Assembly: GCA_024281095.1 (NCBI GenBank)
Contig: JAMXLJ010000013.1
Span: 1-56,521 of the forward strand
Reading direction: 5' to 3'
From: Acidimicrobiia bacterium
GTDB lineage: Bacteria > Actinomycetota > Acidimicrobiia > IMCC26256 > JAMXLJ01
DNA length: 56,521 nt
Shown here: piece by piece, positions 35,179 through 43,000 of the stretch
Position numbering within the stretch: the first letter of the stretch is position 1
Layout of the letters: the number at the start of each line of letters is the position of its first letter
Notes under the pieces: generated by a model
The model's database searches: none
Seen by the model: only the letters and a program-made list of their open reading frames with translations
What the model was told of the DNA's origin: nothing
Position numbers and translations under genes: made by a program

Positions 35179-35600
35179 TGAACAACGGCGACAGCGAGTA
35201 CCACAACCTGAACTGGATCGTGACGCGGTTTGCGGAGCGCGTCCCGGATGTGGCCGAAGCCGTCGTCGTCTCGTCCGACGGTCTGCTGATCGCGATGTCG
35301 GACGGGCTCGACCGCGCCGGTGGTGACCGGCTCGCGGCCGTCGCGGCCGGTCTCATCAGCATCGCCCATGGCGCCGGCCAGCCCCTCGACGGTGGCCCGG
35401 TGCAACAGATCATCATCGAGATGGAACGCGCGCTGTTGTTGACGATGGCGATCAGTGACGGGTCGTCGCTCGCAGTCACCGCGACCCGCCCGTGCGACAT
35501 CGGGTTGATCGCCTATGAGATGGCGGTGCTCATCGAGAAGATGGGAAGCGGGCTCACCCCGCAGCTGATTGCCGAGCTGCAACAGGCGCTCCCGCGGTGA
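35178..35600 (+). CDS. Roadblock/LC7-domain protein, CvnB-type
   Basis: A 140-residue roadblock fold: LNWIVTRFAERVPDVAEAVVVSSDGLLIA, then LAAVAAGLISIAHGAG and IIIEMERALLLTMAISDGSSLAV. In conservons and in the MglA/MglB system such proteins bind and regulate the partner GTPase, so its target is expected to be the GTPase gene three places on. Start: ATG 35178 in a TGATG overlap with the kinase stop; a GTG at 35175 is also possible. It is cytosolic and co-transcribed. Confidence 0.9.
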   Translation: MNNGDSEYHNLNWIVTRFAERVPDVAEAVVVSSDGLLIAMSDGLDRAGGDRLAAVAAGLISIAHGAGQPLDGGPVQQIIIEMERALLLTMAISDGSSLAVTATRPCDIGLIAYEMAVLIEKMGSGLTPQLIAELQQALPR

Positions 35601-35950
35601 CCGACAACGGCAACGGCGGCCCCGCGCGTCTCGTCCGTCCGTACGTCATGACCGGCGGGCGCACGAATCCCGCCGCGCCCGACCTGCGCCTCGAGACCAT
35701 GGTGCGCGCCACCGGCAGGTCGCGGTCGGGACCTACCCCTTCCGCCGAGGCGCGGGCGATCCTCGAGCTGTGCCGTGAGCCGTCGTCGCTCGTCGAGATC
35801 TCCGCTCGGGCCCGCCTGCCCGTCGGCGTGACACGCGTCCTCGTCGCCGACCTCGCCGCCGAGGGGTTGGTCGAGACCGCGTCGCAACAGTCAGACCGAC
35901 ACGACGTTGCGTTCCTTCAAAAGGTGCTGGATGGAATACGTGAGCTCTGA
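35597..35950 (+). CDS. DUF742 protein, CvnC-type
   Basis: A 117-residue protein with the DUF742 pattern: RLVRPYVMTGGRTNPAAPDLRLETMV, a winged-helix-like middle (ILELCREPSSLVEISARARLPVGVTRVLVADL) and a C-terminal LQKVLDGIREL. It always sits between the roadblock and GTPase genes of conservons and probably forms a complex with them; the helical middle looks able to bind DNA but no DNA target is known to me. GTG 35597 overlaps the roadblock stop as GTGA, and its 3' end overlaps the start of the GTPase gene by 20 bases. Confidence 0.9.
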   Translation: MTDNGNGGPARLVRPYVMTGGRTNPAAPDLRLETMVRATGRSRSGPTPSAEARAILELCREPSSLVEISARARLPVGVTRVLVADLAAEGLVETASQQSDRHDVAFLQKVLDGIREL

Positions 35951-36566
35951 CCACGAGACGCTTCCCGCAGAGGCGTCGACCGTCTCTCCGCCGTCGCTGC
36001 CGCAGTCGGTGAAGCTGCTCGTCGCGGGTGGCTTCGCGGTCGGCAAGACGACGTTCGTGAGCGCGATCTCGGAGATCCGGCCGCTCACCACCGAAGCCGC
36101 GATGACCACCATCGGTCTCGGCGTCGACATCAGCGCGCCGGGCGAGAAGGTCAGCACCACTGTCGCGATGGACTTCGGGCGAATCACGCTCGAGAGCGGC
36201 ATCGTGCTGTACCTCTTCGGCACGCCGGGCCAGGATCGCTTCTGGTTCATGTGGGACGAGCTCACGCGCGGGGCGCTCGGCGCGGTCGTGCTCATCGACA
36301 CCCGCCGGCTCGACGAGTCGTTCGCGGCGGTCGACTTCTTCGAGTCGCGCGGCGTGCCATTCGTCGTGGCGCTCAACTGCTTCGACGGCTTCGCCCGGCA
36401 CATGCCATGGGAGGTCCGTGAAGCGCTGGCGGTGTCGGAAGACGTGCCGATCCTGCTCTGCGACGCGCGCAGCCGCAGCTCCGCGAAGAACATCCTCGTG
36501 ACCCTGGTCGAGGAAGCTCTCCGCCACGCGCGCACCGAGCCCAACACCTCCAGCCTCGCGATGTAG
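35931..36566 (+). CDS. Conservon GTPase, CvnD-type
   Basis: A 211-residue small GTPase-like protein. The P-loop is GGFAVGKTTF, switch-II-like G3 is FGTPGQDRFWFMWDELT, and the G4 position reads NCFDGF in place of the canonical NKxD, which is usual in this family; the fifth position DARSRSSAKN is also recognisable. Start ATG 35931 (MEYVSSD) has AAGGTG upstream and lies inside the DUF742 gene. The predicted role is a molecular switch responding to the kinase and roadblock protein. The gene ends eight bases before the convergent GNAT gene. Confidence 0.88.
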   Translation: MEYVSSDHETLPAEASTVSPPSLPQSVKLLVAGGFAVGKTTFVSAISEIRPLTTEAAMTTIGLGVDISAPGEKVSTTVAMDFGRITLESGIVLYLFGTPGQDRFWFMWDELTRGALGAVVLIDTRRLDESFAAVDFFESRGVPFVVALNCFDGFARHMPWEVREALAVSEDVPILLCDARSRSSAKNILVTLVEEALRHARTEPNTSSLAM

Positions 36567-36573
36567 CCCACGG

Positions 36574-37065
36574 TCAGCGCTGGAGATCGACCGCGATCTC
36601 GACGACGGGGCCGGCGCGTGACGTCGTCTCCGAGGGCGCCCGGAATCGCCGCAACGTCTCCATCATCGCGACATTCGACTGCAGGATCGTGCCGTACAAG
36701 CGGTCGACGTGCTCTTCACGTGCACGACGGGCGAGGGTTCGCAGGAGGCGCGAACCGATCCCTTGCCGGTGCCACTCGTCGACGACCTCGACCGCGACGT
36801 CGGCTGCACGCACGTCGTCGTGGCGACGCACGTAGAACGCGATCCCAACGGGCTCGGTGCCCGCCACGGCGACAACCGCCTCGTGATCGTGGTGGTCGAC
36901 CTCGCTGAAGTACCGCACTTCCTGTTCGGACAACTGCGGCTTCACGCCGTGATATCGGAGGTAGCGCGACTCAGGGCCGAGCCCGTCGAAGACGTCGCGC
37001 ACGGTTGACGTGTCGCCGGCGGCGAGCAGCTGGTACGCCAGGCGGCTCACGTCGCCGCTGCGCAT
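36574..37065 (-). CDS. GNAT-family N-acetyltransferase
   Basis: A 163-residue acetyltransferase. The acetyl-CoA-binding segment is VVDEWHRQGIGSRLLRTLARRA (the R/Q-x-x-G-x-G/A pattern), preceded by strands EAVVAVAGTEPVGIAFYVR and DVAVEV, and followed by HVDRLYGTILQSNVAMMETLRR. It resembles the GNAT domain found in Pat-type lysine acetyltransferases but is a stand-alone domain. The substrate is unknown. Minus strand; it follows the MFS exporter gene by 13 bases and could be co-transcribed with it. Confidence 0.85.
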   Translation of the reverse strand: MRSGDVSRLAYQLLAAGDTSTVRDVFDGLGPESRYLRYHGVKPQLSEQEVRYFSEVDHHDHEAVVAVAGTEPVGIAFYVRRHDDVRAADVAVEVVDEWHRQGIGSRLLRTLARRAREEHVDRLYGTILQSNVAMMETLRRFRAPSETTSRAGPVVEIAVDLQR

Positions 37066-37078
37066 CGTCGTACCCCGC

Positions 37079-38683
37079 CTATCCGGCTTCCATCTCGCCG
37101 ACGCCGGCCTGCACGAGCAGCGCGTTCTCGACGACCGGCTCCTCGAGCACGACCACGGACGCCCGGCCCGGCAGCACCCGCATGACGACGGCCGCCGCGA
37201 CCACCGCGACGACAGCCGCGATCACCGACACCACGTCCGCACCGTGGATGAACCCGTGGCGGGCGGCGTCGACCAGTTGCGCGCCCGCGTGTCCCCCGAC
37301 CTGGCGGCCGGCATCGATCGCGGCGCCGATCGACGCTCGGCTGGCCTGGAGCGCGGCCGCGGGAACCCCGCGCGGAGCACGCAGCGCCAGCGTCGAGCGG
37401 TAGCCCGACGAGAACACGCTCCCGAGCAGCGCGACACCGAGTGCCCCGCCGACTTGGCGCGTCGTGTCGTTCACCGCGGAGCCGACCCCGGCCTTCTCCT
37501 TCGGAACTGAGCCCATGATGGACGCGGTCGCCGGCGCGATGGTGAGACCCATCCCCGCCGCGAACAGCACGCTGCATACGAGCAGGAAGTCGTAATGGCT
37601 GTGCACGCTCGCCCCTGCGCGCACGGCTAGCGACAGCGCGACCACCGCCAAGCCCGTCGCAATCACCGCCCGCGCGCCGAAGGCGTGTACGAGACGGGGC
37701 GTGAGGTTCGCCACGGGCACCAGCACGAGCGCGAAGGGCAACACCCGGATACCGGCTGCGAACGGGCTGTATCCGAGCACGAACTGAAGGTGTTGCGTCA
37801 TCACGAAGATCGTGCCGAACAGGCAGAAGTACACGACCGTCACCGACAGGCTTGCGGCCGTGAAGCGCGGGTTGCGGAAGATCGCGAGATCGAGCATCGG
37901 GTGCGCGCTGCGAAGCTCGACGACGACGAACGTAGCCAGCGCGACGAGCGCGACCGCGAACGAACCGAGGATCTCCGCGCTGGTCCATCCGTGATCCGGC
38001 CCCTGGATGATCCCGAAGACCAACGCGACGAGCCCCACCAACGAGAGCAGCGCGCCCGCCGGGTCTGCTCGACCGGCGTCGGGGTCTCGCGACGTCGGCA
38101 CGAAGACGCGTCCACCTATCAGCGCGAGCGCGACGATCGGCAGGTTCACGAGGAAGATGGAGCCCCAGTAGAAGTGCTGGAGCAGCCACCCGCCGGTCAG
38201 CGGACCGAGGGCGATGCCGACGCCCGCCATACCGGCCCACACCGCGATCGCCTTGGCCCGATCGGTCGGGTCGGTGAACACGTTGGTCAGGATCGAGAGT
38301 GTCGACGGGAACACGAATGCCGCGCCGAGCCCCATCACGCCGCGGGTGAAGATCAGGGTCGTCGCGGTGCCGGCGAGCGCGGATGCCACGGAGCCCGCCG
38401 CGAACACGAGGAGGCCGGCGTTCAGTGCGCCTTTCCGCCCGAACCTGTCGCTCACACTCCCCGCGGTCAACAGGAGCCCGGCGAACACGAGCACGTAGCT
38501 GTCGACGATCCACTGCAACTGGTTGTTCGAGGCGTGGAGGTCTCGCACCAACGTCGGGATCGCGACGTTGAGGATCGTGTTGTCGAGCGTGATGATCACG
38601 AGGCTCAGACAGAGCACGAGCAGCGTCCACCAACGCCGCGAACCGGCCCGGTTGGCCCTTTCCTCGACCGAGATGACGTCCAT
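37079..38683 (-). CDS. MFS drug exporter, DHA2 (EmrB/QacA) family
   Basis: A 534-residue inner-membrane transporter with about 14 transmembrane segments. Motif C-like LDNTILNVAIPTLVRDL in TM1, QWIVDSYVLVFAGLLLTAGSVSDRFGRKG (motif A, TM2-3) and the DHA2-specific WAGMAGVGIALGPLTGGWLL (TM5) are clear. The family exports lipophilic cations and antibiotics with protons. ATG 38681-38683 has GGGGAG upstream; a GTG immediately before it is the alternative. The divergent HxlR regulator gene probably controls it. The C-terminal tail GRASVVVLEEPVVENALL is short and cytosolic. Confidence 0.9.
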   Translation of the reverse strand: MDVISVEERANRAGSRRWWTLLVLCLSLVIITLDNTILNVAIPTLVRDLHASNNQLQWIVDSYVLVFAGLLLTAGSVSDRFGRKGALNAGLLVFAAGSVASALAGTATTLIFTRGVMGLGAAFVFPSTLSILTNVFTDPTDRAKAIAVWAGMAGVGIALGPLTGGWLLQHFYWGSIFLVNLPIVALALIGGRVFVPTSRDPDAGRADPAGALLSLVGLVALVFGIIQGPDHGWTSAEILGSFAVALVALATFVVVELRSAHPMLDLAIFRNPRFTAASLSVTVVYFCLFGTIFVMTQHLQFVLGYSPFAAGIRVLPFALVLVPVANLTPRLVHAFGARAVIATGLAVVALSLAVRAGASVHSHYDFLLVCSVLFAAGMGLTIAPATASIMGSVPKEKAGVGSAVNDTTRQVGGALGVALLGSVFSSGYRSTLALRAPRGVPAAALQASRASIGAAIDAGRQVGGHAGAQLVDAARHGFIHGADVVSVIAAVVAVVAAAVVMRVLPGRASVVVLEEPVVENALLVQAGVGEMEAG

Positions 38684-38717
38684 CACCGCTCCCCGTCGTC
38701 GGAACTCGAGCGGACGC

Positions 38718-38758
38718 TAACGGTTCTACTACATTTTTGCAAGTCTTCAATACTGTTA
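38718..38758. promoter_or_regulatory. Candidate operator/promoter between MFS and HxlR genes
   Basis: An AT-rich island in the 134-base divergent gap has an inverted repeat TAACGGT (38718-38724) and ACTGTTA (38752-38758) with one mismatch. A minus-strand promoter TTGAAG (38745-38750)/TAGAAC (38723-38728) with a 16-base spacer lies between the arms. Binding by the HxlR protein here would block the exporter. By eye only. Confidence 0.35.
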
Positions 38759-38817
38759 CCAGAGCCACAACTGCACCTGTCATACCGAAGGCCGCGACGG
38801 CCGGGTACCATGGGCCC

Positions 38818-39489
38818 GTGAAGAAGCGCACGTACGACCAGTACTGCCCGGTCGCCGAGGCGCTCGACGTCGTGGGCGACCGCTGGGCCCTGCTGATCGT
38901 CCGCGAGCTGCTCACTGGCCCTCAGCGCTACAGCGACCTGCAGACCACACTCCCCCGCATCCCACCCAACGTCCTCGCCACCCGGCTGCGTGAGCTCGAA
39001 GACGCCGGCCTGGTCACTCGGCGTGAGCTGCCCCCTCCCGCCGCCCGCACCGTGTACGAGCTCACCGACGAGGGCCGCGGGCTCGAGGGAGTCATTCGCT
39101 CGCTCGCCCGCTGGGGGATGCAGCGTCTCACGCCCCCGACGCGCGAGACGGTCGTGTCGCCGCGCGTGGCCCTCAACGCCGGGTTGCTCGCCTACGGCCG
39201 CCCCCGCGCCATCCGCGCGGCGCGGCGCACGTGGCGCGTGGTGATCGACGACACGGCGTACGTCCTGCGCCTCGACGGTGGACGCATCAAAGCGACACAA
39301 GGCGTAGGCACCGACGACGTCGACCTCGACGTCGAGGTGCACACGTCGGCAGCCGATCTCGTGCGCCTCCGCAAGGGGCTCATCGATCTTGCGACCGCGA
39401 AGAAGCGACGGTCGATCACCTACGCCGGGGCGCGCGCGGACCGGATCGAGGAGTTCGAGCGGGTGTTCGCGCTCGAACCGGCGGGCTGA
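38818..39489 (+). CDS. HxlR-family transcriptional regulator
   Basis: A 223-residue regulator. The N-terminal 100 residues are a winged helix of the HxlR type (DQYCPVAEALDVVGDRWALLIVRELL, then RYSDLQTTLPRIPPNVLATRLRELEDAGLV), with the conserved Cys near residue 9. The C-terminal 100 residues form an SCP2-like domain (WRVVIDDTAYVLRLDGG, DVDLDVEVHTSAADLVRLRKG), possibly ligand-binding. GTG 38818 is chosen because the motif begins right after it; an earlier start at 38737 lies in the promoter. It is divergent from the MFS exporter and the likely ligand-controlled repressor of it. Confidence 0.88.
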   Translation: MKKRTYDQYCPVAEALDVVGDRWALLIVRELLTGPQRYSDLQTTLPRIPPNVLATRLRELEDAGLVTRRELPPPAARTVYELTDEGRGLEGVIRSLARWGMQRLTPPTRETVVSPRVALNAGLLAYGRPRAIRAARRTWRVVIDDTAYVLRLDGGRIKATQGVGTDDVDLDVEVHTSAADLVRLRKGLIDLATAKKRRSITYAGARADRIEEFERVFALEPAG

Positions 39490-39492
39490 TCG

Positions 39493-40710
39493 TCAGCGGC
39501 CCGGGTCGCGCGGCTCGACGACGATCGGGACGCGTTCGTTGCGACGCACCCACAGGCTGTCGACCCACGTCGGAGGGCCCTCCGGGTCCGGCGTGAAGCA
39601 CGCCGTGCGCGCCAGCAGGCGCGTGACGACGACGCGGGCTTCCAGTCGAGCGAGCGGGGCGCCGACGCAGTGATGAACGCCCCGCCCGAAACCGAGGTGC
39701 AGCCCGGCGTTCGCCCGACCCACGACGATGTCGTCCGGCTGATCGAACACCGACCCGTCACGGTTCGCGGCGCCCCAGAGGAGGCCCACGAGGGCGCCCG
39801 ACGGGATCTCGACGTCCCCCAGGCGTACCGGCTGCGTGGTGAGGCGCGGGTGGAAGCGGAACGGCGACTCGAACCGCACCACCTCCTCGACGAACGCAGG
39901 CACCTGCGACGGGTCGCGACGAAGCGCATCCTGGAGCTGCAGGCGCGCGGCGAGAAGACGGATGGCCGTCCCGATCAGGCTCGTGGTGGTCTCGCTTCCC
40001 GCGCCGGCGAGGACCATCAACGTGAACGCAGCCTCGTCGCGCGTGAAGACACCGTCGTGGACGCCTCGCGCAGCCGCACCGAGCACGTCGTCGGGCCCGG
40101 GTGAGTGCAACGCCCGATCGAGCTGGTCCATGACGAAGGGCAGCATCGCGCCCGCTTCCTCCGCCACCGCGGGCATCTCGGCCAGAGTCAGTCGGCCTCC
40201 CATGAGCCGAGATCCAGCGAACACCCACCGCTGGATCGCGGCCGGGTCGGCGTCATGGAACCCGATGACCGACTCCGCGATGACGCGCGCCGGGAGGGGA
40301 TTGCCGAGTTGCGCGGCCGCGTCGACTCGCTCCTGACGAAGCATTCCGTCGAGCAGCTCGTCGGCCAGCGCGCGCACGTGATCCTCGAGCGTCTCCATCT
40401 TCTTCTGCACGAGGTTGGGAAAGAAGGCCTTGCGGTGCAGCGTGTGTTCGGGCGGGTCGGCGCCGGCGAACACGTCGGGGCCTGAGCCGAGATCGAGAAC
40501 GCCGACGCTGCCGTCCTCGTTCGTGACGAACGCTCGACGGAAGTGGTTCGAGAACTCCGCGATCCGACCGGCAGCCTCGGTGACGAGCGGCCACGTCGAC
40601 ACGAGGTACGCGTCCGTGCCGGGGACGCGCCACACCGGCGACGTGGCCCGGAGGTGTGCGTAGAACGGGTACGGGTCGTCGACCAGGTCGGCGGCGACGA
40701 GGCGGTCCAC
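39493..40710 (-). CDS. Cytochrome P450
   Basis: A 405-residue soluble bacterial P450. The haem-thiolate loop is HLGFGRGVHHCVGAPLARLEARV with Cys near residue 346; the I-helix oxygen-binding segment is LVLAGAGSETTTSLIG; the ExxR motif lies in PAFVEEVVRFESPFRFHPR-type sequence with the Arg later in the K helix region. No fused reductase. The substrate is unknown; CYP families of this kind oxidise steroids, terpenes or fatty acids. The start at 40708-40710 follows the GHMP kinase stop by 10 bases, so an operon of kinase then P450 on the minus strand is likely. It needs ferredoxin and a reductase encoded elsewhere. Confidence 0.9.
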   Translation of the reverse strand: MDRLVAADLVDDPYPFYAHLRATSPVWRVPGTDAYLVSTWPLVTEAAGRIAEFSNHFRRAFVTNEDGSVGVLDLGSGPDVFAGADPPEHTLHRKAFFPNLVQKKMETLEDHVRALADELLDGMLRQERVDAAAQLGNPLPARVIAESVIGFHDADPAAIQRWVFAGSRLMGGRLTLAEMPAVAEEAGAMLPFVMDQLDRALHSPGPDDVLGAAARGVHDGVFTRDEAAFTLMVLAGAGSETTTSLIGTAIRLLAARLQLQDALRRDPSQVPAFVEEVVRFESPFRFHPRLTTQPVRLGDVEIPSGALVGLLWGAANRDGSVFDQPDDIVVGRANAGLHLGFGRGVHHCVGAPLARLEARVVVTRLLARTACFTPDPEGPPTWVDSLWVRRNERVPIVVEPRDPGR

Positions 40711-40720
40711 GGGCGGGACG

Positions 40721-41578
40721 CTAGGTCGCTGCGTCGTCGATCGTCACGCCTTCGTGGTCCGCGGCGACGTCGATCACGGTTACGCCCGCGCCTCGCAGTC
40801 GCCGGGCGACGGCCTCGCGCCCGCCCGGCGGCACGAAGAAGACGACACACCCGCCGCCGCCCGCTCCACACGCCTTGGCCGCCAGGGCCCCGGCGTCGCG
40901 GCCTACGTCGATGATGCGCTCGAGTACGCCGTTCGTGACCGACGGATGCAGCTCTTGCTGGAGCGCCCAGTTGTGGTCGATGCATTCCGCGATCTGCGCG
41001 CTGTCACGGCTTCGCAGCACGCGAGCCAGGTGCACCGCGACGTCGCGCAGTTCGCGCAACACGCCGGCGACCCGTGTGTCGCCCCGTTGATATGCACCCC
41101 AGACCGCGTCATGGATGTCACCCGAGAGCCGTGAGACACCCGAATGGCCGACGACGAGCCGTTCCACCAGCCCCCGCACCGCGATCGGTTCCACAGTCAC
41201 CTCGTCGGTGAAACGGAACAGGTTGATGCCGCCGAACGCAGCCGCGTACTCGTCCTGCTTTCCGCCGATCACGCCGACCGCGCTCGCGACCGCACACGCG
41301 CCTTCCGCGATCGCCGCCGGCGAGACGTCCTGCCGCGTCGCCTGCCGCATCAACGCGAGCCATGCGACCGTCAACGACGCCGAAGAGCCCAAGCCCGCGC
41401 CCGACGGAAGCTCGAGTCGGTATCGCACCTCGATGCCGCGGTCGTCGGAGACCATCTCCGCGTGCGCGCGTGGGGTGACCGCGACCGAAACCACCGCACC
41501 GCCCTCGTTCAGGGCGAACGGCGGGATGTCGCTCCAACCTCCGGCGAGATCGATACGCAGCGGAGCTCGGGCCCGCAT
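40721..41578 (-). CDS. GHMP-family kinase (heptose/fucose kinase-like)
   Basis: A 285-residue sugar or mevalonate-type kinase. It has the N-terminal RAPLRIDLAGGWSDIPPF motif, typical of heptose-7-phosphate and fucose kinases, the ATP loop PSGAGLGSSASLTVAW (motif 2) and a C-terminal KACGAGGGGCVVFFVPPG (motif 3). The first motif (DLAGGWSDIPPF) points to the HddA-like branch. No lipopolysaccharide or heptose gene is in the window, so the true sugar is uncertain. The start is at 41576-41578, near the phosphodiesterase gene on the opposite strand; about 47 bases separate the two divergent starts. Confidence 0.85.
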   Translation of the reverse strand: MRARAPLRIDLAGGWSDIPPFALNEGGAVVSVAVTPRAHAEMVSDDRGIEVRYRLELPSGAGLGSSASLTVAWLALMRQATRQDVSPAAIAEGACAVASAVGVIGGKQDEYAAAFGGINLFRFTDEVTVEPIAVRGLVERLVVGHSGVSRLSGDIHDAVWGAYQRGDTRVAGVLRELRDVAVHLARVLRSRDSAQIAECIDHNWALQQELHPSVTNGVLERIIDVGRDAGALAAKACGAGGGGCVVFFVPPGGREAVARRLRGAGVTVIDVAADHEGVTIDDAAT

Positions 41579-41625
41579 CGCGGCAGCATACGGGCGTGCG
41601 TGAAGTCGCGCGGGCCGCCGCTACG

Positions 41626-42429
41626 ATGCGACGAGTGATCCGTCTCGCTCATCTGAGCGACACCCATCTCGTGGCCGACCCCGCGGGTCTTGTCGCCGGT
41701 TACGACAGCAGAGCCAACCTCGAGGCCGTCTTGGAAGCGTTTCCGGCCCGGCCCGACGTCGCAGTCGTGACGGGGGATGTCGCCGAAGACGGGAGCGCGG
41801 ACGCGTATCACGGCGCCCGCGACGTCATCTCCTGCCTCACCGACGAGGTGCACTACGTCAGCGGGAACCACGACGATCCATCGACGATGAAGGCCGTGCT
41901 GGACGCGGGCGACGAGCTGCGCGTCGTGCCGCTGTCGCCGCAATGGAGCGTGGCCCTCTTGAGCTCGACGTGGCCCGGCCACGGCGCCGGGTGCGTCGAT
42001 CCCGACACGCTCGAGCAACTCCGCGATGCGCTCGCACGCGCCACCACCAACGTGCTCGTGTGCGTCCATCACCCGCCCCTGTCGACGTGCGGCTACCCGT
42101 ACTGCCGCACCGAGAACAGCTCCGAGGTGATGCAGGTGTTGACCACCTCGCCTCAGATCCGAGGCGTCCTGTCGGGGCACCTGCACCGGCGCTTCGACGT
42201 GCCGTACCGAGGGATCCGGTTCCTCGGCGCCCCGTCGACGTGCCGCCAGCTGAAGCACTGGCGCACCCCGACCCATTTCGCCTCCACGCCCGCACCACCG
42301 GCCGCGAGCCTCCTCCAGCTCCACGACGACGGCAGCATCGTCAACCGGTACGTCTTCGCGGATCGCCGCCAGCCACGTGCGTACCGACGCCTGCTCTCGC
42401 AGACATGGCAGCAGCTCGCGTCGCGCTGA
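41626..42429 (+). CDS. Calcineurin-like phosphodiesterase (CpdA-like)
   Basis: A 267-residue metallophosphoesterase. The five metal motifs are DTHL (AHLSDTHLV), GDVAEDG, GNHDD, the H in CVHHPPLS and GHLHRR. They match 3',5'-cyclic-nucleotide phosphodiesterases of the CpdA group; the cAMP assignment is from family resemblance, and lipid or nucleotide phosphoesters are possible. A class III cyclase is encoded at 20-23 kb but there is no direct link. The ATG at 41626 is preferred; GTG 41596 would add nine residues. It is convergent with the predicted Sec redox gene, four bases apart. Confidence 0.85.
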   Translation: MRRVIRLAHLSDTHLVADPAGLVAGYDSRANLEAVLEAFPARPDVAVVTGDVAEDGSADAYHGARDVISCLTDEVHYVSGNHDDPSTMKAVLDAGDELRVVPLSPQWSVALLSSTWPGHGAGCVDPDTLEQLRDALARATTNVLVCVHHPPLSTCGYPYCRTENSSEVMQVLTTSPQIRGVLSGHLHRRFDVPYRGIRFLGAPSTCRQLKHWRTPTHFASTPAPPAASLLQLHDDGSIVNRYVFADRRQPRAYRRLLSQTWQQLASR

Positions 42430-42432
42430 CGC

Positions 42433-42996
42433 TCACACTGCGAGCGCGGCGATGACCTCGTCGATCGACGCGTGGTCGGTGCTGTCGGCATCGAGGTGCT
42501 CGTAGCGAACGTTCGCTCCGGGGCCGAGCACGAATGTCGCGCCCAGTTGTGTCACCCGCTTGCCGGCCCGGTGCACGTGGTGTCCGTTGCGCCACGCCTG
42601 CACCGAGGCCCGCCACGTGCGCGGGTGCAGCAGCTCGGGAAAAGGAACGGCGCGCACCGAGGCCGCGCGAGCGGCCGCGCCGTCGTCGTCGACGAGCACG
42701 AGGAACGGAATCTGCTCGTCGTGCACGAACGCAGCCGCATAGCGGCGGTCTCCCGTGCCGATCGCGACGACCTCAGCGCCCTTGGCCGTGATCTGGTCGT
42801 ACCGGCTGCGCAACTGCGCGGCGTGCTCGCGGCAGTGCAGTCAACCGAAGTGCCGGAGGAACACCAACACGACCGGTCGGTCGCGCCAGCTGTCGCCCAG
42901 CCGGTGCATCGCACCGTCGGGGCCGGACAGTTTCAGATCGGCGAGCGCGTCGAGGTCCACGGCCGGAAGCGTACGCCCGCCCGGCCACAGCGGCAC
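42433..42996 (-). CDS. PRXL2/AhpC-TSA-like redox protein, predicted selenoprotein (UxxC, TGA = Sec52)
   Basis: A 187-residue thioredoxin-fold protein is broken by one TGA at 42841-42843. Upstream residues GRTLPAVDLDALADLKL and DRPVVLVFLRHFG lead straight into the TGA, and the same frame continues LHCREHAAQLRSRYDQI, AEVVAIGTGDR, FLVLVDDDG and ATFVLGPGANVRYEH to a normal stop at 42433. Close relatives have FGCxxCREH here, so the TGA sits at the first Cys and the motif becomes U52-L-H-C55. Hence a UxxC redox centre is likely rather than a pseudogene. The GTG start at 42994-42996 lies four bases after the TPP-enzyme stop, in the same operon as that enzyme. A candidate SECIS is listed separately. 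The role is thiol/peroxide reduction, perhaps protecting the operon's enzyme; that is inference. Confidence 0.83.
42805..42822 (-). promoter_or_regulatory. Candidate bacterial SECIS element of the PRXL2-like gene
   Basis: Counting from the TGA on the coding strand, bases 22-25 (GCGC) pair with 30-33 (GCGC) around an AGTT loop at 26-29, with two more pairs below one mismatch. The loop is identical to the one in the other predicted selenoprotein and has G in position two. A competing fold, bases 6-9 and 11-13 with 21-27 around a 7-base loop (AGCACGC), also has G second. The stem is shorter than in the first gene, so this call is weaker. Confidence 0.5.
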
Positions 42997-43000
42997 TGCC

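Noticed and set aside
35931-36566. NCFD in place of NKxD in the conservon GTPase as a sign of decay
   Set aside because: This G4 variation is usual in conservon GTPases, to my knowledge, so it is not evidence of loss of function.
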